Shown here: positions 1-4,782 of the stretch, one piece after another | How the letters are laid out: each line of letters begins with the position of its first letter | Numbering within the stretch: the first letter of the stretch is position 1 | Source: an uncultured Pseudomonadota bacterium | Lineage (GTDB): Bacteria; Pseudomonadota; Alphaproteobacteria; RUG11792 | DNA: 5,449 bases | NCBI GenBank assembly: GCA_902773285.1 | Contig: CACYDS010000050.1 | Coordinates: 1 to 5,449, forward strand | Reading direction: 5' to 3' | The notes under the pieces: generated by a model | What the model saw: only the letters and a program-made list of their open reading frames with translations | The model's database searches: none | What the model was told of the DNA's origin: nothing | Translations under genes and position numbers: made by a program

Positions 1-868
1 GCAACCATTCGTCCAAATTTAGGATGATATCATCAATTTTGTACAAAATATCGTTCAGCGAGATATTTTTTTCTTGACAAAACTTGCACAAATCTGCATA
101 CCCTTTGTGCGAAATTCTCGGATGAAAATCCATTCGTGAATTAAGTGTTTTGCAATATTTGCATACCTCGTACATATTACTGTTTATCGGGTCGAAACGT
201 ATTTTTCCTTGTTTCTTATCATAGTACCACCCTGCAATGTCGGAAAATTCTTCATCAGTCAGCGGTTTATCAAATTTTCCCCATATTTGTTTTATCTCAC
301 TATGCCCATAGAAATAATCAAGAGCATTTGTTTTGCCAGAGCCATTTCTTCTCATTAAATAGTGAAGAGCGTGAACTAATTCATGAAACAAGACGCAGTC
401 TAATGGTTCAGGTTTTCCGCAAATGACATGTTGTTCAGCGTATCTTGCAAATTTTATATTTGATAAATCAGATATCATCAGGTACACAATGAGATCACCT
501 CGATCGAAGCAATCATTGCTTTTCTCCTCTTCGGTTCGTGGTGTAATTTTTATCCCAAACCGTTTATAATCTAGATTTTCGAATGTGTCATCGTTATTCC
601 ATATTCGTAATGGTCTGAAGTCAGAAGATATATGCTTGTAAATTAACTTAAGCATTAATGCACCTACTTTATTATTACAAATTGTATCTAATGCCTGTTT
701 TATATCAGGATTTTTATACGCAAAAACTGAACACTTACAATCTGCGTATTTGATGGTTTTATGCAAAAGCTCCTTTGAATCGAGCCTCTGACATTCATCA
801 ATAGCATTAGCTCCATAAATAGCCTTTGATTGTTCTATGAACTTTTGTTCATTAAATTTAAGTTTCAT
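1..868 (-). CDS. Effector-like zinc metallopeptidase (M91/NleD-like), C-terminus cut by left window edge
   Basis: Translating the minus strand from the ATG at 868 gives 289 codons with no stop before base 1, so the C-terminus lies outside the window. The start is supported by a strong AAGGAGG Shine-Dalgarno 5 nt upstream. Residues 162-169 read HELVHALH, the HExxH zinc-binding and catalytic motif (H162, E163, H166). About 40 residues later comes LTDEEFSDIAG, where E206 or E207 could be the third zinc ligand. This layout, with PLDCVLFHELVHALH followed by an EE-x-G element, resembles the M91 (NleD-type) effector proteases that cleave host kinases; that assignment is from memory of the family. 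Residues 236-239 (CKYC) and 261-264 (CKFC) form two CxxC pairs 21 residues apart, suggesting a second, structural zinc site. There is no signal peptide or membrane segment. With 11 cysteines, it probably acts in a reducing compartment. A zinc protease is likely; effector status and substrate are inferred. Confidence 0.8.
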   Translation of the reverse strand, partial: MKLKFNEQKFIEQSKAIYGANAIDECQRLDSKELLHKTIKYADCKCSVFAYKNPDIKQALDTICNNKVGALMLKLIYKHISSDFRPLRIWNNDDTFENLDYKRFGIKITPRTEEEKSNDCFDRGDLIVYLMISDLSNIKFARYAEQHVICGKPEPLDCVLFHELVHALHYLMRRNGSGKTNALDYFYGHSEIKQIWGKFDKPLTDEEFSDIAGWYYDKKQGKIRFDPINSNMYEVCKYCKTLNSRMDFHPRISHKGYADLCKFCQEKNISLNDILYKIDDIILNLDEWL

Positions 869-873
869 ATTTT

Positions 874-880
874 CCTCCTT
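874..880 (-). promoter_or_regulatory. Shine-Dalgarno of the metallopeptidase gene
   Basis: The minus strand reads AAGGAGG, ending 5 nt before the ATG at 868. This near-perfect match to the 16S anti-SD fixes the start codon. No convincing -35/-10 pair was found upstream. A TTGACA lies at 998-993 on the minus strand but has no good -10 after it, and the AT-rich TATATA and TATAAA boxes near 900 and 937 have no -35 partner. Confidence 0.8.
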
Positions 881-1002
881 AAAAAAAATTGATTTATATA
901 GTCGGAAGGAAACTCACACTTTGCGTGCGCTTTTATAAAAATTTTGAGACTTTTCCTCCCATACCTCCAGGCTATGGCACGCCTTACCAAAATGTCAAAA
1001 GC

Positions 1003-1018
1003 AAAAAAGTCCCATAAA
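1003..1018. repeat. Left arm of a 16-bp inverted repeat pair
   Basis: AAAAAAGTCCCATAAA is the exact reverse complement of bases 1346-1361. Flanking bases also match loosely on the outer side (TCAAAAGC here, CGCAAAGT when the other end is read inward). The pair could be the terminal repeats of a roughly 360-bp MITE-like element or insertion-sequence remnant. No target-site duplication could be assigned. Part of the match is an A/T run, which lowers its weight. Confidence 0.5.
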
Positions 1019-1034
1019 GCATGACTGGGACTTT
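1003..1034 (-). terminator. Rho-independent terminator on the minus strand
   Basis: On the minus strand AAAGTCCCA (1034-1026) pairs perfectly with TGGGACTTT (1014-1006) across an 11-nt loop. The stem runs straight into a tract of six T (1008-1003). The plus-strand reading has no T-tract, so it would work only leftwards. It sits upstream of the metallopeptidase gene and could stop read-through from the operon that ends at 1914. Its left half is also one arm of a longer-range inverted repeat, so it may instead be the end of a mobile element. Confidence 0.6.
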
Positions 1035-1071
1035 GAGCGCATCAGGGATAACTCTAGGATAGGTATGGCAG

Positions 1072-1087
1072 AAAGTATTAATACTTT
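1072..1087. repeat. Perfect 16-bp palindrome
   Basis: AAAGTATTAATACTTT equals its own reverse complement. It could be a dimeric regulator's operator or a cruciform. It consists almost wholly of A and T, so chance is a real possibility. The sub-sequence ATTAATACTT recurs at 1267-1276. Confidence 0.35.
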
Positions 1088-1234
1088 TGCACATCGTACG
1101 CCGGCAATTCCGAACATTTATATCTTCGTCAGCCTCTTATAATGCAGAATTTCTAGAGGCCAATGTGCTCACAATTTTTATACTTTTCAGTCAGCGTCTT
1201 ACAGAATTGTTTTGCAAATCATATATTTTCATTT

Positions 1235-1255
1235 GCGTGGTTAGGGCGTGGTTAG
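1235..1255. repeat. Tandem direct repeat GCGTGGTTAG x2
   Basis: GCGTGGTTAG occurs at 1235-1244 and again at 1246-1255, with one extra G between. The 11-bp period places both copies on the same DNA face, as in a tandem operator. It lies about 185 bp upstream of the gene at 1440 and is GC-richer than its surroundings. No binding protein is identified. Confidence 0.45.
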
Positions 1256-1303
1256 CCATTCACTTCATTAATACTTAAAACGATATCTACTACATTTATA
1301 GGT

Positions 1304-1316
1304 AAAAGGAGGTGAT
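1304..1316 (+). promoter_or_regulatory. Orphan Shine-Dalgarno, possible leader peptide with an ATA start
   Basis: AAAAGGAGGTGAT is almost fully complementary to the 3' end of bacterial 16S rRNA, the strongest ribosome site in the window. At the ideal distance (7 nt after GGAGG) stands ATA at 1320, not ATG, GTG or TTG. From that ATA the frame runs 25 codons to TGA at 1395-1397, ending 42 bp before the ATG of the next gene. It could be a leader peptide with a rare start, a gene whose start has mutated, or a relic. Translation is unproven. Confidence 0.35.
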
Positions 1317-1345
1317 ACCATACAAAAGTTAAAAATATATAAAAT

Positions 1346-1361
1346 TTTATGGGACTTTTTT
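1346..1361. repeat. Right arm of the 16-bp inverted repeat pair
   Basis: TTTATGGGACTTTTTT is the exact reverse complement of 1003-1018. It lies about 80 bp before the start of the small DNA-binding gene at 1440, so an inserted element could have affected that gene's promoter. Unlike the left arm, it has no second inverted copy beside it and forms no local hairpin. Confidence 0.5.
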
Positions 1362-1439
1362 TTACTTTGCGAACAATCGTCTCTTTTGCCAAGATGAAAT
1401 TATAAACAACCTTTTTAAAAATCAATTTTGTGGGGAAAA

Positions 1440-1889
1440 ATGAAGGCAAAATGGACACCTGAAGAGGTAGATATCATCAAGTCGGGTTTTTTGGCAGGTA
1501 AACTAGTTAAAACTATAGCTAATGAAATTGGTCGCACTCCAACAGCCGTGAATAAATTTCTAAGTCGCGCAGGCATACGTACTAGGCGTTGGTCCATCCC
1601 GAAAAAAGATCGGACAATGATACGGACTAAAGATTTTGCAGCCAGCGAGCAAATGCTAAATGCTGTATATACAAATGAAGTAATTACCAACTTTAGAGAA
1701 GTGCTTGGATTTCTTAAATCGAATGGATATACAATTTGCAGAAACAGTAAGAAAACCTTTGCGCCTATGGACAATTATGCTATAGACGATAAACCGATTT
1801 CGGATGTAAAACTACTGATACTCGCAAACCGGTTGCGATGCGAAAGACATCAACCTATCTTTGCAGTACCTGAATTATCATGGGATTAA
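1440..1889 (+). CDS. Small DNA-binding protein with Myb/SANT- or GcrA-like N-terminal helix-turn-helix
   Basis: The product is 149 residues from the ATG at 1440. An in-frame TTG at 1428 has no ribosome site, whereas GGGGA lies 3 nt before the ATG, so the ATG is preferred although that spacing is short. Residues 5-50 run from WTPEEVDIIK through IANEIGRTPTAVNKFL to RAGIRTRR. This is a three-helix pattern (W-T-x-E, then IA-x-x-IGRT, then AV) seen in Myb/SANT-like and GcrA-type domains. It ends in a basic patch, as expected for DNA contact. GcrA is an alphaproteobacterial cell-cycle regulator, but its usual NAVIGK signature is absent, so I do not call it GcrA. The C-terminal part (about 84-149) has a possible winged fold around NFREVLGFLKSNGY and a helix LLILANRLR; I do not recognise it. 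The gene converges on the response regulator with a 24-bp gap and no clear terminator. Phage origin is also possible. Confidence 0.75.
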   Translation: MKAKWTPEEVDIIKSGFLAGKLVKTIANEIGRTPTAVNKFLSRAGIRTRRWSIPKKDRTMIRTKDFAASEQMLNAVYTNEVITNFREVLGFLKSNGYTICRNSKKTFAPMDNYAIDDKPISDVKLLILANRLRCERHQPIFAVPELSWD

Positions 1890-1913
1890 TGATATATTTT
1901 TAGTTTTTAATTT

Positions 1914-2621
1914 CTAGGATACCTCATGTTCATTCTCAATTACTTTGCAACAAAGCATATATCCAATGTATCGAATTGTTTTGATGATCGTTGGATTTTT
2001 AGGATTATCTCCGATCTTTTTACGAAGCCTCGTAATCTGAACATCAATAGTTCTTTCCGAGACTTGAAACGATAATTTTCGCGCCAATTCAATCCTGCTA
2101 AATGGCTCATTTGGACGTTGCGACAAGGCTGATAATAGCCCCAGCTCAGTGGTCGAGAGAGTAACAAATTGCCCATTCAATTTTAATGCTTTCTGGCCTA
2201 AATCGAATTCACAGTTACCGAATTTTAAACATTTGGCAAGTTTTCTTGGAGATGCCCTCCTAGTAATAGCGTTTATTCGTGCAATCAATTCTCTTTCTTC
2301 GAATGGTTTAGTTACATAATCATCATATCCATTTTCAAAGCCTTGTAGCTTGTGATCTATGTCACCAAGCGCAGTCAACATTATTGCTGGTATTGTTCTA
2401 TAGGAAGAATCAGAATTTCTCAAGGTTCTTATGAAGTCTATTCCTGATTCATTGGGCATCATCCAATCCACAATAATCACATCAAAATGGTCATAATGCA
2501 GTGCCATCCTAGCTACATTAGCTGTTGTCGCTCCTTTTGCTATAAATCCATTTTTTTGCAGAATTTCTACTATCAAAGATAGCAGGCGTTCATCATCATC
2601 TACCACAAGGATGCTGCTCAC
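1914..2621 (-). CDS. OmpR/PhoB-family response regulator
   Basis: The 235-residue product has the standard length and two-domain build. The receiver domain (about 3-120) shows the acidic pocket D8-D10, phosphoacceptor D52 in VDWMMP, T83 and K105 in TKPF. The C-terminal winged helix (about 128-226) includes LSTTELGLLSALSQRP, the recognition helix around RTIDVQITRLRKKIG, and the closing wing IRYIGYML. It should be a phosphorylation-controlled transcription factor. The start is GTG at 2621, with GAGGAAA upstream at good spacing. It is the second gene of an operon, 16 bp after the stop of the PBP gene, with its ribosome site inside that gap. No histidine kinase lies beside it in this window, so its partner is elsewhere or unknown. 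Regulation of cell-wall or envelope genes is inferred from linkage only. The wing lacks the usual RG-x-GY glycine (it reads RYIGY). Confidence 0.95.
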   Translation of the reverse strand: MSSILVVDDDERLLSLIVEILQKNGFIAKGATTANVARMALHYDHFDVIIVDWMMPNESGIDFIRTLRNSDSSYRTIPAIMLTALGDIDHKLQGFENGYDDYVTKPFEERELIARINAITRRASPRKLAKCLKFGNCEFDLGQKALKLNGQFVTLSTTELGLLSALSQRPNEPFSRIELARKLSFQVSERTIDVQITRLRKKIGDNPKNPTIIKTIRYIGYMLCCKVIENEHEVS

Positions 2622-2623
2622 AA

Positions 2624-2630
2624 TTTCCTC
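2624..2630 (-). promoter_or_regulatory. Shine-Dalgarno that selects the GTG start of the response regulator
   Basis: GAGGAAA on the minus strand has its GAGG core 5 nt before the GTG at 2621. It lies wholly within the 16-bp gap after the PBP stop codon (TGA, 2640-2638), which supports translation of both proteins from one transcript. Confidence 0.7.
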
Positions 2631-2637
2631 GTTATTC

Positions 2638-4560
2638 TCAATCTTCCATATCCAAAATAGATCCTAAGCTTTTGGCTGGCACGTTTACATCTGCATCTTC
2701 CTCTGAAAGTTTTTTACTCTTATTCAAAACGCTCTCCAACATTCTGCGGACAATCCTCGCGGGAATTCTACCTCCAGTAGAATTTGCTGTCATCTTATCT
2801 GAAACATTATCATTACCAATCCAAACACCAAATGAAAATCCTTGTTCTGGATTAGCAGGAGGGTCGTAAAAGCCGATAAACCAAGCATCTGAATCTCCAT
2901 TTGAACCTGTTTTTGCAAATATGTTTGGATTGCAATTCGCAACACGACCTGTTCCCTGTGAAACAACTCCCCGTAGCAACTCTCTGCATGCCTCAAGTGT
3001 CTCATTATCTAGAACAGGTTGTGCATTTGGCTTATTTCGTTGATATAAAATATCCCCAGCTTTATTCCGTATTTCTGTAATGCAGTAAGCCCAAACAGGC
3101 TTTCCATCCATAAATGATGTATAAGCCGAAGTAATATCCTTTAAAGTAACCGGTGTCGTTCCGATAGCCACACTCATATCATGCGTGGAAACACCAGTTA
3201 TCCCAAGTTTTTTGGCAAAATTAGCTACTCTTTTCAGGCCGATAGATTGCGCCAATCTGACACTTACGGCATTTACAGAATGTCTAAAGCCATCAAACAT
3301 AGAAATTTGTCCTCTAGTCCTCCATTTATAATTTTTGGGACGCCAGCCTGCTATCTTTACAGGCGTATCCGATATCATATCACCTAGCTGATATCCATGT
3401 TCGATTGCAGCTCCGTATACAAAAATTTTAAATGCAGATCCAGGCAGCCGGATGGCCTGAGTCGCTCTATTAAACTGTGTGGCAGTGTAGCCATTTCCTC
3501 CAACCATTGCTTGAATTGCCCCATCGCGCCCCATACAAATAAACGATGCCTGTTTAAATTTATAATTATTCCCTTCGGTTTTTAGATAAAAATTCACAGC
3601 TTCTTCGGCTGCAATCTGTTTCTTTTCGTCAAAATTGGTCACAATCACTATATCATCTGCAATTTCTCCTAAAATTGTTTTGGCCTGCTCATAAACATAA
3701 TCGCAGTAATACATGTAATTTTGATTTTTTTTGTCTGTTTCCTTAAACACCGTTTGTGCTTCTTTTTTTTCAACATCAGCGGCGCTTTTTATATAACCCT
3801 GCTCCTCCATGGCCTTCAAAACTACCTTTGCTCGGCTGTAAGCATAATTTGGATGGTTAGAAGGATTATATTTAGTCGGCGCTTTCAAAAGACCGGCCAG
3901 TATTGCTGTCTCAAACACAGATAATTTTGTCGCAGGTTTGCCAAAATATTTTTTTGAAGCCGCATCAATCCCATAAGTGCCCGCTCCGAAATATATTCGA
4001 TTCAGATACATCATTAAAATTTCTGATTTTGTAAATTTATACTCAAGCCACCAAGCTAAAAGGAGCTCTTTTATCTTTCTTTTTATTGTTCGATCGTAAT
4101 GGGTAACAATTCCTTCGGTCACTAATATATTTTTAGCAAGTTGCTGGGTTATTGTGGATCCTCCCTGCACTACTCTATGAGCTATGTAATTCTGGTAGAA
4201 GGCACGAAAGAATCCAATAAAATCTATGCCAAAATGCTGAAAAAATCGTCTATCTTCAATCGCAACAAATGCTACTGGCACATGCTTTGGTAATTCATCA
4301 AGTCTTACAACATCCTCATACAAATCGCCGTATGTCCCAATGATTTTCCCATCGTATGTTTGAATGGTAACCTCCGGAGTCCTAACGCTGGTTTGAAGAT
4401 GCTTTAAATCTGGTAAATCCTGCGAAAAGTAGAGCAAGATCATAACAACGGATGTAAAACCACAAAAAGCAAAATACAAACAATATCTAAAAAATATTCC
4501 CAAAACTCCTCGATTTTTAGAGGAATTTTTTTTACGAATTTCTCTGCGCTGTTTCAACAC
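2638..4560 (-). CDS. Class A penicillin-binding protein, PBP1A-type (transglycosylase/transpeptidase)
   Basis: This 640-residue bifunctional enzyme polymerises lipid II into glycan strands and cross-links the peptides, anchored in the inner membrane and facing the periplasm. A basic cytoplasmic tail (1-17) precedes one transmembrane anchor (about 19-45). The GT51 domain shows EDRRFFQHFGID (catalytic E102), GGSTITQQLAKN (133-144), RKIKELLLAWWLE (161-173) and SEILMMYLNRIYFGAGTYG (179-197). The transpeptidase domain has SAFK (S375 nucleophile, K378), SVN (428-430) and KTGS (550-553). All catalytic motifs are intact, so it should be active and beta-lactam sensitive. The start is GTG at 4560, with AGGA 6 nt upstream. 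The motif wording is typical of alphaproteobacterial PBP1A; other class A paralogues fit almost as well, so no symbol is given. It is the first gene of an operon with the response regulator. The C-terminal tail after the KTG motif is short, so the protein is at the small end for the family. Confidence 0.96.
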   Translation of the reverse strand: MLKQRREIRKKNSSKNRGVLGIFFRYCLYFAFCGFTSVVMILLYFSQDLPDLKHLQTSVRTPEVTIQTYDGKIIGTYGDLYEDVVRLDELPKHVPVAFVAIEDRRFFQHFGIDFIGFFRAFYQNYIAHRVVQGGSTITQQLAKNILVTEGIVTHYDRTIKRKIKELLLAWWLEYKFTKSEILMMYLNRIYFGAGTYGIDAASKKYFGKPATKLSVFETAILAGLLKAPTKYNPSNHPNYAYSRAKVVLKAMEEQGYIKSAADVEKKEAQTVFKETDKKNQNYMYYCDYVYEQAKTILGEIADDIVIVTNFDEKKQIAAEEAVNFYLKTEGNNYKFKQASFICMGRDGAIQAMVGGNGYTATQFNRATQAIRLPGSAFKIFVYGAAIEHGYQLGDMISDTPVKIAGWRPKNYKWRTRGQISMFDGFRHSVNAVSVRLAQSIGLKRVANFAKKLGITGVSTHDMSVAIGTTPVTLKDITSAYTSFMDGKPVWAYCITEIRNKAGDILYQRNKPNAQPVLDNETLEACRELLRGVVSQGTGRVANCNPNIFAKTGSNGDSDAWFIGFYDPPANPEQGFSFGVWIGNDNVSDKMTANSTGGRIPARIVRRMLESVLNKSKKLSEEDADVNVPAKSLGSILDMED

Positions 4561-4566
4561 ATTGGA

Positions 4567-4570
4567 TCCT
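4567..4570 (-). promoter_or_regulatory. Weak Shine-Dalgarno supporting the GTG start of the PBP gene
   Basis: AGGA on the minus strand lies 6 nt before the GTG at 4560. An ATG overlapping the GTG by two bases is out of frame and closes after two codons, so GTG is the sensible start. The next codon, TTG, is a possible alternative. Confidence 0.5.
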
Positions 4571-4588
4571 ACGAGTCACATATCTTAT

Positions 4589-4618
4589 ATTTTAATTGTC
4601 TATCACGTTTTCTGTCAA
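4589..4618 (-). promoter_or_regulatory. Sigma-70-type promoter of the PBP-regulator operon
   Basis: On the minus strand a perfect -35 box TTGACA (4618-4613) is followed, after an 18-bp spacer, by TAAAAT (4594-4589), five of six matches to TATAAT. Transcription would start near 4582, giving a leader of roughly 20 nt before the GTG at 4560. The leader contains one GANTC site (4573-4577). Confidence 0.65.
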
Positions 4619-4620
4619 TT

Positions 4621-4782
4621 GATGCCGACTATTGAGAATTTCACACCAGCAAATGCAATTAAAAAACCGTGGGATATTTCGCGTCCGAATTTCACATTAG
4701 TATAAATCTCGTAGCTCCCAGATTATGCTGCTAGCGTCCTGAAATACTTGCTGGCGGTTTTAGGCTTTCATTTTTTCCGATT
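4621..4782. other. Intergenic region with weak repeats and a possible structured 3' end
   Basis: No gene is seen. GAATTTCACA occurs twice in direct orientation (4636-4645 and 4687-4696). On the minus strand, downstream of the gene ending at 4783, AAAACCG (near 4758-4752) could pair with CGGTTTT (4668-4662), and TGGGA (near 4720) with TCCCA (near 4670). The 3' side of both stems is contiguous and ends in a run of six T. This might be a long-range terminator-like fold, but its loops are large and no compact hairpin is present. Confidence 0.3.

Larger units (their letters stand above)
869..1439. other. Non-coding stretch of about 570 bp between divergent genes
   Basis: No open frame here has a ribosome site plus a recognisable product. 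The longest plus-strand frame (1087-1278) begins with TTG, lacks a Shine-Dalgarno, and encodes a hydrophobic product I do not recognise. On the minus strand, short frames are broken by several stops. The stretch does contain much structure: a hairpin with U-tract (1003-1034), a 16-bp inverted repeat pair (1003-1018 and 1346-1361), a 16-bp palindrome (1072-1087), two imperfect copies of a 25-27-bp sequence (1115-1139 and 1175-1201), a tandem 10-bp repeat (1235-1255) and an orphan Shine-Dalgarno (1304-1316). A perfect TATAAT sits at 1138-1143 on the plus strand but has no matching -35 box. It may be a degenerate mobile element plus the regulatory region of the gene at 1440. Confidence 0.6.

Noticed and set aside
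145..426. Plus-strand open frame of 93 codons
   Set aside because: It lies antisense to the metallopeptidase gene, whose reading frame has a strong ribosome site and a clear HELVH motif.
1090..1260. Possible decayed IS1-like zinc-ribbon transposase on the minus strand (IIRG-stop-RRYKCSEL)
   Set aside because: The resemblance is short, interrupted by stops, and lacks the paired cysteines; not enough to call a transposase relic.
1087..1278. Plus-strand open frame of 63 codons starting with TTG
   Set aside because: It has no Shine-Dalgarno, no recognisable domain, and overlaps several repeats; probably non-coding.
1304..1316. Possible 16S rRNA 3' end on the minus strand (ATCACCTCCTTTT)
   Set aside because: Only the anti-SD core matches; the bases before it do not resemble the conserved 16S 3' region.
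1252..1458. Minus-strand open frame of 68 codons
   Set aside because: It overlaps the start of the gene at 1440, lacks a ribosome site, and has AT-driven composition rich in I, F and K.
1890..1913. Bidirectional terminator between the convergent genes
   Set aside because: The 24-bp gap is AT-rich but forms no stable GC-containing hairpin.
4573..4577. GANTC methylation site in the PBP leader, suggesting CcrM/GcrA control
   Set aside because: GANTC occurs many times in the window at about chance frequency, and neither CcrM nor a true GcrA is shown.
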